Positions 1 to 7,082 of a DNA stretch of 19,614 bases are shown piece after piece. Location of the stretch: NCBI GenBank assembly GCA_937916405.1, contig CALFUF010000019.1, positions 1 through 19,614 of the forward strand. Reading direction: 5' to 3'. Source of the DNA: an uncultured Prevotella sp. (GTDB lineage Bacteria > Bacteroidota > Bacteroidia > Bacteroidales > Bacteroidaceae). Each line of letters starts with the position of its first letter. The first letter of the stretch is position 1. The position numbers were made by a program, and so were the translations under genes. The notes below the pieces were generated by a model. It had not been told where the DNA came from, made no database searches, and worked only from the letters and a program-made list of their open reading frames with translations.

Positions 1-22
1 GCTGTGTATAAAGGGCATTCAT
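1..22 (-). CDS. possible start of a further minus-strand gene, cut by the window edge
   Basis: After the fibre gene ends at 68, an ATG on the minus strand (complement of 20-22) opens a frame that continues to the window edge. A second in-frame choice is not available, but another ATG in a different frame lies at complement 16-18 and is also open. The leader between 23 and 67 is A/T-rich like other starts here, which is the only support. Seven codons are too few to recognise anything, so this may be chance. Confidence 0.2.
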
Positions 23-67
23 AATCAATTTAAACAATTTTAAGAGACACTAGTGGTTTGTTTTTAA

Positions 68-1555
68 TTATATTGTTTGTTGCGTCAAGAAATCGAACTC
101 AAAATAGGTACCGTCGCCGGTCACCGCCGTACCGTTCACTTTCGTCTGATAATAATAAATATCACCAGGGTTTCCTGTATCAATATCAATGACCTGGGTA
201 TGCTCAACCTCTATGGTGCATTTTCCTGTCTGTTCACCTTCTTGAATCTCATACACATCATAGGTCTCTCTGTTGCCGTATGAGCTGACTGGCTTCATGT
301 CGATGAAATAAGGGTCACTGTTTAGTTCTACACCTGTCGGAAGTCCCCGATTGCTGACAGATTTTCGGTTGTAGTACTTTCCGTCATAAGTCGGATTGAA
401 TATCTTCTCGTTGCCATTCTTCAGAATAATCCTTGTGCTTCGATACCGATACCCGGTAGTCTCAAGAGACTGGTTATTAAAGAAATTGTTAACACTACCA
501 CGTTCAGTCACCTGTCGGAATGTGATTGCGTCAGAGAACCCGTAGACGGTGGAGTTGCTGAGGATGTATCCGATACCTTCTACGCCATACTCTATCAGTT
601 CCGTCACCCCGTCCGTGTCGAAGAACTTTAGAGAGCCGTAACCTCCGCTTATCCCGAACTGAGCCAGTTTCTTGCCACCCTTGGACATCACCTGCATAGC
701 CCCCTCCGTGATACCGAGTAAACCCTTCGCCCAGTTCGCCCAGATATTCGGGAAGAATGTCGCAGGAACGTCCCCGTTCATCGTCATGTCTTGATATGAC
801 TGGCTTTCCACACCTCCATTATATCCGTACTGAGATAACATTATGTTATCGCTGAATATCGCTGCGCCGAGTTTGGCGAACTGGGCGAACACAGCCTGAG
901 TGATAAGATACTTGAAGGAGGATGTCATCATCGCCCAGTCCGAACTCGACTGATAGGCTCCCGCAGAGGCAGGATAGGTCTTCGTGGTCGTGTTCTCTCC
1001 TATGTAAATGTAGCAGTTAGGTTGTTCTGCCGTCCCCGTCTCCACGTCCACGTAGGGGGTGCTGTAGTCGTTGGCTGTTACGGATGTGTTTTTGACCTCC
1101 GTCAGCGTGCCTGCGTAGTATGGCATGCGCTTGTTGGTGTCACCTTTCTCCCCTGTGTCGCCTGACTTGTATACAGGAATCTCCAGCTCCGTAAGATAGC
1201 CCTCATGGGTCATTGTCGGGGAAGCGTAGATACATACCACGACGGCATTAACAGACGCGTTGACGTTAAGCCCCGAGATCGTACCGTTGTCCTGTTTGCT
1301 GTTATACGCCCTGTCATATTCGGACGTTACACGGGTATAGGTGCCGCCAGTCTTTTTGAAGACGCATGAGTAGCAGGAGAGGGCGGCACGGTCTGCGCCG
1401 CCCTCCTTGGAATAGAAGCGGACGGTGGTGTTCAGAACGGCGCTTGTCTCATTGGACGGAATGGTGACGCTTCCCACCGTAGCCTCTATCTGAGAGGTCA
1501 CACCGTCCTCGACGAGCGAGACGGCGACACTTCCAGATATGGTTGTCCTTTTCAT
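68..1555 (-). CDS. putative tail fibre / receptor-binding protein (495 aa)
   Basis: Last complete gene of the minus-strand tail cluster, 6 bp after the 406-aa gene. The N terminus (about residues 6-18, ISGSVAVSLVEDG) matches that of the upstream 406-aa protein, suggesting a shared module that docks both to the tail. Residues 132-140 (GDTGEKGDT) form a short collagen-like GxY run, common in phage fibres as a linker between the attachment part and the distal part. The region after it, up to about residue 300, includes segments rich in Q, A, F and K that could be helical, and the C-terminal half is Ser/Thr/Tyr/Gly-rich and probably beta-structured. Fibre is the likely role from position, composition and collagen motif; no receptor-binding or enzyme motif is seen. 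Start ATG at complement 1553-1555. Confidence 0.55.
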   Translation of the reverse strand: MKRTTISGSVAVSLVEDGVTSQIEATVGSVTIPSNETSAVLNTTVRFYSKEGGADRAALSCYSCVFKKTGGTYTRVTSEYDRAYNSKQDNGTISGLNVNASVNAVVVCIYASPTMTHEGYLTELEIPVYKSGDTGEKGDTNKRMPYYAGTLTEVKNTSVTANDYSTPYVDVETGTAEQPNCYIYIGENTTTKTYPASAGAYQSSSDWAMMTSSFKYLITQAVFAQFAKLGAAIFSDNIMLSQYGYNGGVESQSYQDMTMNGDVPATFFPNIWANWAKGLLGITEGAMQVMSKGGKKLAQFGISGGYGSLKFFDTDGVTELIEYGVEGIGYILSNSTVYGFSDAITFRQVTERGSVNNFFNNQSLETTGYRYRSTRIILKNGNEKIFNPTYDGKYYNRKSVSNRGLPTGVELNSDPYFIDMKPVSSYGNRETYDVYEIQEGEQTGKCTIEVEHTQVIDIDTGNPGDIYYYQTKVNGTAVTGDGTYFEFDFLTQQTI

Positions 1556-1561
1556 TGTCAG

Positions 1562-2782
1562 CTACATGTTTTCCGTGAGTTGGACATCCGACGCTATGAC
1601 AAGTCCGCTCATTTTGCGCCCCAGCGTCTTGACGTGCTCTGCCCTGATGCGGCATTTGCCGTGTCCATTTACAATGGATGGGAATATGTCCGATGGATTC
1701 AGCATCTTGCGGTATCCCATGAAACTTCCGCTTGCGATAGGTGCCGCAAGATTAGAATCCGTTATTGTTCCAGTGTACACCGTCTTCTGCGAGGTCAGGA
1801 GCTGAATGTAATAATGTTGGAATGAGGTTTTCACCGCTGAGACATCTGTTGACGTTGCTATCCATATATCATAGTCAACCCATTGTCCTGAGTGAATGAA
1901 GTTCTCATTTCCCTCTCCCGTCTCAGTTGTCTGTGACGAGGTTATACCATCACCTCCGACAGTGGAGCCGATATACATCATCTCCGGGTCTGAGATGTCG
2001 TTAACCTCAATGAAAGACGACATGATGTATGCCCCCTTCACCCCGTTCTCCTTTTTGAAGCATTTGCACTCGACAAACGCGTAATCGGTGATGTCGCTGT
2101 CCTCTATGGTAAGCTGGTAGTAGGTTGACCCGTCTATTGTTGTGGTTGACACCTTCGAGGAAGCAGCCTGTACGCTGTTGATGTAGAACTCCGCTATATA
2201 GTCGGCGGTCTGGACTGTCATGACATCGTTTCCTGCTGCATGTTTGAGCACGTTGTAGAGGTGAAGCGTGTCACCGTCATTCTCGATGGCAAATCGTCCG
2301 TCCGTGGAGTCGATGTATGAGTCGTAACCGCCGTTCTGAGCGAACGATGACAGTCTTATGTTTTTGATTGCGTAGAAGGGAATCTGAGAGGACTCAACCA
2401 TAGCGGTGCCGCTGAGAGAGACGACACTCTCGTTCACGCTGTCGCTCTTGGCGAGGTTGCCGATTATCTTCAGGGCTGGCTTATTGTTATAGGTAGTCTT
2501 CTCGAAAACCCCGACAATACCCGCGTTGGTGCTTTTGTCGTTGGAGTCGAACGTTATCTGAGTACCGTTGTACGACCACTTGATATACACCAAATCCTCG
2601 ACGGGTGTGTCCCCGTTCCTTACGTCAGCAAATATTATCGGATTGTTATTCCCGGACCAGTCAGGGCTTGCCGCACTGCCTGTCCATGACTGGTTCAACG
2701 GCATCGTGCTTTCCAATACTGAGTGCAACTGCGAGCCGTCATCAATAAGACTGACGGCTATTCTTCCACCTATACTGCTCAT
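1562..2782 (-). CDS. putative tail fibre or tail appendage protein (406 aa)
   Basis: A beta-rich, Ser/Thr/Asp-rich protein between the 92-aa protein and the terminal fibre. Its ATG overlaps the stop of the 92-aa gene by 4 bp (2779-2782), so the two are probably translationally coupled. Residues 4-16 (IGGRIAVSLIDDG) align with residues 6-18 of the 495-aa fibre protein, so both probably start with the same attachment module. The rest has no motif I recognise: it alternates short strands with Gly/Asn/Asp turns, as in secreted or virion-surface beta domains. A structural appendage is inferred from neighbours and composition. It could equally be a chaperone or spacer for the fibre, but its length and shared N terminus favour a virion component. 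Confidence 0.45.
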   Translation of the reverse strand: MSSIGGRIAVSLIDDGSQLHSVLESTMPLNQSWTGSAASPDWSGNNNPIIFADVRNGDTPVEDLVYIKWSYNGTQITFDSNDKSTNAGIVGVFEKTTYNNKPALKIIGNLAKSDSVNESVVSLSGTAMVESSQIPFYAIKNIRLSSFAQNGGYDSYIDSTDGRFAIENDGDTLHLYNVLKHAAGNDVMTVQTADYIAEFYINSVQAASSKVSTTTIDGSTYYQLTIEDSDITDYAFVECKCFKKENGVKGAYIMSSFIEVNDISDPEMMYIGSTVGGDGITSSQTTETGEGNENFIHSGQWVDYDIWIATSTDVSAVKTSFQHYYIQLLTSQKTVYTGTITDSNLAAPIASGSFMGYRKMLNPSDIFPSIVNGHGKCRIRAEHVKTLGRKMSGLVIASDVQLTENM

Positions 2783-3057
2783 TGCCAGTCCTCCCTATCG
2801 TTGGTTGTCTCATTGTTACCCTGTGCGGAGGCGATAGTGTAGCCGCCTTCGGCTATCAATCTCTTAGCCTCATCCTTACTGATCGCCTCGACACCATCAA
2901 GTCCGCTTATGTACTCGTCGGAAGTCAGGGCGATGCGCCCCAAGTCATTGTTGTCAAGGATGTACCTGCCATCCCTCGTCTTGTAACGCTGGTCTTTAAG
3001 ACCAGCCCTGCGTGCCACATCCTCAGTGACAGCGTAGAATTTCAAATCCATTGCCAT
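2779..3057 (-). CDS. small conserved phage protein in the tail cluster (92 aa)
   Basis: A short soluble protein with a central RYKTRDGRYILDNNDL stretch (about residues 24-39) and an acidic, polar C-terminal tail (ETTNDREDWQ). I recognise the general form (short N-terminal 'xKFYxVT' strand, then a 'RYKTRDGxYxL' segment) as one often seen among Bacteroidales phage tail genes, but know no function. The frame starts with two methionines two codons apart (complement 3055-3057 and 3049-3051); the second, beginning MDLKFY, is equally plausible. It sits 21 bp after the 397-aa gene and overlaps the 406-aa gene by 4 bp. Possible roles are fibre assembly chaperone or minor tail subunit; neither is shown by the sequence. 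Confidence 0.5.
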   Translation of the reverse strand: MAMDLKFYAVTEDVARRAGLKDQRYKTRDGRYILDNNDLGRIALTSDEYISGLDGVEAISKDEAKRLIAEGGYTIASAQGNNETTNDREDWQ

Positions 3058-3078
3058 ATTCTTTTTTATTTAATAGTA

Positions 3079-4272
3079 TTACGAACGTTCATACACAATC
3101 TCACCGTTCTGCGTCACGGACTCACCGTTCTGCGTCACGGCTTTGTATGCGCCTCTGGTATACACATCGGCGAAGACCTGCGTGGAGATCTTGTTGTAGT
3201 CAAGTGCGGCAGATGACGGGATCTCCAACTCGGCACCCCACCCACAGTCGGTCTTCACCGACGAGTTCGCCTTGCGTCGTTTCCAGTTGAAGAGGAAGTG
3301 CATCTTCTTCGTGTCGTCGTCAAGGACGGAAATACCGTTGCCCCTCTTCATGTTAAGTATCGTGCCGAAGTAAAGGGGTCTGTCAATGCTGTCTATCGTC
3401 GTGCCGTTCAACGCCTTTGTGACAGCGTTGACGTTCGGTGTCTCCCAGCTCACCTCGCTTACCGCCTGTGACGGGAAGAAGACCGATGCCGTCGATGACT
3501 GCTTGCCACGGCAGACGACGGTGATATACTCCGAGTACATCATATCGACCGTCAATAGCTGGGTGTTCTGTCCGCTGACGTAGCACGGGTGGTTCTCGGC
3601 AAGAACCTCCGTGCCGTTCTCACGGATAAACCACACGAAATATGTGCCGCCGCTTACATCCGTCAGGTTCTTGGTGGCACGGCATGAGAATGTCATCAGC
3701 CCTTTCAGCATCTTCCTGGCACTGTCGTACACGCTGTCCTTTACGACGTTGAATCTCCGCATGGGGGGACAGTCCATCAGAATGTCAGGATATAATACGC
3801 TTGTGTCGGTGTTGGTGGCGAGCGTCACATTCATCTCCACGCTGTACTTCTTCCCTTGCAGTCTCGGGTCCTCATAGTGTAGCGTGCATCTTATATCGAC
3901 AGGCGACTGTGACGTGACATTCTTGCGCACAAGGAGCGAGAAGTCATTTCTCATGACATAGTCCGCAGCGCCTGCGCCCTCTGAGCTCTCAGTTACGTCT
4001 ATGATATGCCATGTGTCGCTGTCTCCTTGTCTGTAAGTCCATGCCGTAGGCTGTACAATCAGAGGTCTGTAGGTGTCTCTACTCTCAGGGTCATAGACCG
4101 TTATACGGGGGATTAGCAGTAACGGTGTTATCTGTCTGTCAGGCTTATACGAGCCGTCATTGTTATAGTACCACTGCTGATATGTCCCGTTGCTCTCGAT
4201 GTGGAACGATTCTGTCAGTGGAGCCAGCTCGGTGACGATGACCGCAGGCTGTGTTGTCTTAACTTTCTTCAT
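3079..4272 (-). CDS. putative tail protein with a C-terminal VTQNGE repeat (397 aa)
   Basis: A beta-rich protein without signal peptide or membrane segment. Its ATG overlaps the end of the 547-aa gene by 4 bp (4269-4272), implying coupled synthesis. The N-terminal part (about residues 20-50) is rich in Tyr, Trp and Asn (NGTYQQWYYNNDGSYKPD) and is followed by what look like several Ig-like or jelly-roll beta domains. The C terminus carries two copies of VTQNGE (residues 379-384 and 386-391) from a 21-bp tandem duplication. Order of genes and composition suggest a distal tail or baseplate-like part. The family is common in Bacteroidales phages as far as I recall, but I cannot name it. No enzymatic motif is seen. 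Confidence 0.5.
   Translation of the reverse strand: MKKVKTTQPAVIVTELAPLTESFHIESNGTYQQWYYNNDGSYKPDRQITPLLLIPRITVYDPESRDTYRPLIVQPTAWTYRQGDSDTWHIIDVTESSEGAGAADYVMRNDFSLLVRKNVTSQSPVDIRCTLHYEDPRLQGKKYSVEMNVTLATNTDTSVLYPDILMDCPPMRRFNVVKDSVYDSARKMLKGLMTFSCRATKNLTDVSGGTYFVWFIRENGTEVLAENHPCYVSGQNTQLLTVDMMYSEYITVVCRGKQSSTASVFFPSQAVSEVSWETPNVNAVTKALNGTTIDSIDRPLYFGTILNMKRGNGISVLDDDTKKMHFLFNWKRRKANSSVKTDCGWGAELEIPSSAALDYNKISTQVFADVYTRGAYKAVTQNGESVTQNGEIVYERS
3100..3140. repeat. tandem repeat, two 20-bp identical copies with 21-bp period
   Basis: Positions 3100-3119 and 3121-3140 are identical (CTCACCGTTCTGCGTCACGG), separated by one base. On the coding (minus) strand they encode the two VTQNGE copies at the C terminus of the 397-aa tail protein, so the length is a multiple of three and the frame is kept. 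Exact identity suggests a recent duplication or copy-number change. Confidence 0.9.
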
Positions 4273-5912
4273 ATTACTGATATATAATTATCTATCGTGA
4301 TTGTATTCTTGCCGTCAAGTATCGTTGCGAAACATGTGAAAATCGCCTTCCTCCTCAGAGACCAGCCAATTGGCATGTCATTGTTGGAAAGGCGGAGGGT
4401 CTTCGTCTGTACGTGCTGTGTGTCCCACACCCTGTCCTGCTCGTCCTTCTCGTACTCGCCAGTCTCAGTGTTGAGCGTGCTTCGCTCCCACTTCCAGAAC
4501 TCCGCCGCTATATCGTCTGTAATCTCAACGTTGCCGTAGAACAGATGCGGTGCCACCGTCGTGTTGACAGCGTTCCTTCTGAAAGAGTTTCCGTTGGAGA
4601 AGGAGAACCCGATGGTCTTGCGTCCGTCACCGTCTATCAGCTGCCAATAGGGTGAGTTCCATTTCGGCTCATAGTATGTGGTGACACCTCCCGACTTGAC
4701 GGGCTGGTGCATCAAACATTTCCATGTGCCGTTGCTGTGACGGACTGCGTGCGTCTCGTATCGCCGGTTCTGCTCGTTGAACTCGTTGGCGAGGTAGATG
4801 CCGTTGCCGACAGTCGGGTTCTGCATCAGCGCACCGTCCACCCAGTCGCCCACGTTGACGACGGTGGGTATCGGTACGCCGAACAAGTCCGTCTGAATGA
4901 AGTCCCCAACGACGACACCTTGCGCATACAGGTAGTCACGCCCCTCGATGACCCTTTTCGCCACATCGGGGTTGTTGTTCTTGACAAACTCGGGCAGAGT
5001 ACCGAATGAGGATCCGATGTTGCCGTCCTCCAGGATAGGCTTGCTGACACCTGTAAGTTTTGTGATCCGTCCGTCGTTGGATGACAGCACGAACAGCCTC
5101 TGCCTGCGGATGATGTCCGCTTTGACTGCCTCATAGGATGGGTCGTCGATATACTCGTCGGAGTAGTCCACGCATCCCCATCTCGCTATCACCATCATGG
5201 GGCATGGGGGAAAGTTCCTCGACATGGGAACGTCGTCATCACCCCAGAGCACCACACGTATCTGGTTGACACCAAGCATTGAGGGTGTCGTGTTGTGCGT
5301 CGCCGTGACGGTCATGTATGACGTGTAATAGAGATTCTGACCGCTGTCACGCTCCTGTCCCTCTGTGTCGTCCGAGTAGTCGCTGACTCCCGCCTCCTTG
5401 GCGGCAAGGGTGTTTATCTTGCCGCGGAGTATGTTGCCGTACATCTGGGCGGTGAAATATCCCTCCCACTTCTCTTTGAGTGTCAGTATGTATGAGGTGC
5501 TGCCGTCTGTCTCATCCACCTGTTCCTCAACACTAAGTATCTGGTCGTTGTCGGAGAAGATGGTATCACCCTCCTGCGCCTGCTGGCGGTTGATGCGAAG
5601 CTCATCCACCTCCAGCGTGTCACGGACATGAAGCGTCCCAACCTCTGCGTTGCCGTTCTCGTCGATGTTCCATCCACGAAGCCCCGACATGAAATTCTCG
5701 GACTGGATAGCCTTGGCGATAATCTCACTAAGGCGTGCGTTGCCGTTCTCGTCGATATGGTAGATGCCGTCGTCGCCTAAGAGTATTCCTTTTAGAAAAG
5801 AGATAGATTTAAGGAAAATGACTAAAGTGGCGATTTCCTGTCTTATGTCGTCAGTTTCTATTGGAAATTCTCCGTGGGCTATATATGAATCGCCATCGCT
5901 ATATGTTGGCAT
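4269..5912 (-). CDS. phage tail structural protein with IDENGNA repeats (547 aa)
   Basis: First of the large tail genes after the putative adaptor. The N-terminal third has a hydrophobic helical stretch (about residues 27-46) followed by two copies of IDENGNA (residues 53-59 and 83-89). The second lies in the segment GLRGWNIDENGNAEVGTLHV, a pattern I know from long tail or hub proteins of Bacteroidales phages and prophages, where such repeats precede triple-stranded beta structure. The middle and C-terminal parts are beta-rich, with many Trp, Tyr and Asp. Most likely it forms part of the tail tip, hub or fibre base. It overlaps the 397-aa gene by 4 bp. The start ATG at complement 5910-5912 has an A/T-rich leader and no Shine-Dalgarno. 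Family membership is by recall, not by search. Confidence 0.6.
   Translation of the reverse strand: MPTYSDGDSYIAHGEFPIETDDIRQEIATLVIFLKSISFLKGILLGDDGIYHIDENGNARLSEIIAKAIQSENFMSGLRGWNIDENGNAEVGTLHVRDTLEVDELRINRQQAQEGDTIFSDNDQILSVEEQVDETDGSTSYILTLKEKWEGYFTAQMYGNILRGKINTLAAKEAGVSDYSDDTEGQERDSGQNLYYTSYMTVTATHNTTPSMLGVNQIRVVLWGDDDVPMSRNFPPCPMMVIARWGCVDYSDEYIDDPSYEAVKADIIRRQRLFVLSSNDGRITKLTGVSKPILEDGNIGSSFGTLPEFVKNNNPDVAKRVIEGRDYLYAQGVVVGDFIQTDLFGVPIPTVVNVGDWVDGALMQNPTVGNGIYLANEFNEQNRRYETHAVRHSNGTWKCLMHQPVKSGGVTTYYEPKWNSPYWQLIDGDGRKTIGFSFSNGNSFRRNAVNTTVAPHLFYGNVEITDDIAAEFWKWERSTLNTETGEYEKDEQDRVWDTQHVQTKTLRLSNNDMPIGWSLRRKAIFTCFATILDGKNTITIDNYISVI
5646..5756. repeat. two identical 21-bp direct repeats, 90 bp apart
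   Basis: Positions 5646-5666 and 5736-5756 are identical. Both lie in the 547-aa tail gene in the same frame and encode IDENGNA on the minus strand. The flanking sequence is not duplicated, so this is either a repeated structural motif kept identical by recombination or a recent copy. Confidence 0.85.
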
Positions 5913-5925
5913 AAAATTTTATCTG

Positions 5926-6621
5926 TTATTTTTCTGTTCGTAATAAGTTGAGAGTTGCGTTTTCATACAAACTCTTAGCACGTGTATCTCCGTATGCCGT
6001 ACAGAGCAGATAAGCCAGATAATAAATTAAGCTGGTCGCTACGCTTGCAGGAATATTAACTTCCTTGGTGTCGTCGTCAAGACCTGAAATATCGGAGTCT
6101 GACAAGGCTTTGATGTAAGTCAGCACGAAAGTACCATTACTCGGGCATACCTCCACATTTTTCTGTTTGGTGTTGATAACTGCAGCCTGCGGACGGTCAA
6201 CAGTAGCCGTTGCGCCATTTTCGTCACGCAATTGCAAGTATTCTTCTGAGTCCTCTTTGATAAGGGAATCTCCAAGAATTGCCCTATGCCAGTTTTCTCC
6301 CTTCACACGGACTACTCTAATCAGAGGTTTGGTTGGGGTGATGATACTGTTAGTTGCATAGAGCGTATCTTCTTGGATGATGTTGATAGCGTCAGAGGAC
6401 TCGGACGAGTCAGAGCAGCTAAGTTGTTCGGCAGGAGCATGGAGACACACCCAACGGAGTGCAGCGGGAATCTTGTTGCGGATGATGTTGTTCATCAGCC
6501 CAAGGTCCGTATGCGTACCTCCGTCAAAGTCATACGCCGACACATCAGCGAGGGCAGCGGCATTCACCGCTTCCTCGTCGATGCACCAACGTACAGCCTT
6601 GACGATATCCCCTACCGTCAT
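5926..6621 (-). CDS. putative head-tail adaptor / connector protein (231 aa)
   Basis: Lies between the capsid-side genes and the tail genes, where podoviruses often encode the adaptor ring that joins portal to tail (P22 gp4 or T7 gp11 type). The N terminus (TVGDIVKAVRWCIDEEAVN) and the segment near residues 40-60 (DLGLMNNIIRNKIPAALRWV) look helical. A beta-rich middle follows (IRVVRVKGENWHRAI), then a helical C terminus (VATSLIYYLAYLLCTAYGD, ALYEN-type ending). Helix - beta hairpin - helix order and size fit adaptor or gatekeeper proteins. No signal peptide is present; the hydrophobic C-terminal stretch is too short and polar at both ends to be a clear membrane span. Gene order supports the role most; sequence alone would not prove it. 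It starts 3 bp after the 130-aa gene ends. Confidence 0.4.
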   Translation of the reverse strand: MTVGDIVKAVRWCIDEEAVNAAALADVSAYDFDGGTHTDLGLMNNIIRNKIPAALRWVCLHAPAEQLSCSDSSESSDAINIIQEDTLYATNSIITPTKPLIRVVRVKGENWHRAILGDSLIKEDSEEYLQLRDENGATATVDRPQAAVINTKQKNVEVCPSNGTFVLTYIKALSDSDISGLDDDTKEVNIPASVATSLIYYLAYLLCTAYGDTRAKSLYENATLNLLRTEK

Positions 6622-6624
6622 TGC

Positions 6625-7017
6625 CTACTCAATAGTGAGGTTGGGGAAAGAATATCCTTTGCCCTCGGCATATTTGAGGGCGAATTTCGGGTCTTTGTAG
6701 AGTTTCTCCAGTTTGGTAGCCACAAACTCCACAAGTTGTTCAGGCGAAGTGATGTCCTCGATGGGAGTAATCTCTGCCTTGGTAGCCACCTTTTCACCTC
6801 CCTCGTCGGTACGCTCCAGTTTCACAAATCCATGCTTGAACTCTTCTGACGATTCAAGCAACTCCTGCGAGAACTGGCTACGTAGAATCAGACGAGCCTT
6901 GACACCCATGAGAGAGTTGCCACCCTCAAAGATGAAACGCTGCCTTGCTCCAGACTTGTGTTTCAAGATGAAACTGTAGTTGTGGTAGGGTCGGGTAAGT
7001 ACGTATGTCTTAATCAT
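6625..7017 (-). CDS. conserved small head-associated protein (130 aa)
   Basis: First gene after the terminator hairpin that follows the capsid gene. The N-terminal half is basic and probably beta-structured (IKTYVLTRPYHNYSFILKHK, then GARQRFIFEGGN); the C-terminal half is acidic and probably helical (SPEQLVEFVATKLEKLYKDP). A protein of this size directly downstream of the capsid gene could be a head decoration, head completion or minor connector protein. I do not recognise a named family. The ATG at complement 7015-7017 is preceded by an A-rich leader (AAGAGAAAAT) rather than a true Shine-Dalgarno. Gap of 3 bp to the next gene shows they are one transcription unit. Confidence 0.45.
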   Translation of the reverse strand: MIKTYVLTRPYHNYSFILKHKSGARQRFIFEGGNSLMGVKARLILRSQFSQELLESSEEFKHGFVKLERTDEGGEKVATKAEITPIEDITSPEQLVEFVATKLEKLYKDPKFALKYAEGKGYSFPNLTIE

Positions 7018-7035
7018 ATTTTCTCTTAAATTATA

Positions 7036-7073
7036 AGGGCTGCGGTTTTTTCAAAAGAATTTTCCGCAGCCCT
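7036..7073 (-). terminator. hairpin terminator / attenuator after the capsid gene
   Basis: A perfect 10-bp stem (7036-7045 AGGGCTGCGG with 7064-7073 CCGCAGCCCT) encloses an 18-base A/T-rich loop. On the minus strand it begins 9 bp after the capsid stop codon and is followed by TATAATTT, only a partial U-tract. Because the next five or more tail genes have no visible promoter of their own, partial read-through is the likely design: it lowers connector and fibre mRNA relative to capsid. The stem could also protect the capsid mRNA 3' end. Confidence 0.75.
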
Positions 7074-7082
7074 GGTTCATGT

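Noticed and set aside
2782..3216. Plus-strand open frame of 144 codons
   Set aside because: Antisense to the 92-aa gene and the end of the 397-aa gene; its internal repeat is the shadow of the VTQNGE duplication.
6286..6849. Plus-strand open frame of 187 codons
   Set aside because: Antisense to two packed minus-strand genes, crossing their junction; no sign of coding use.
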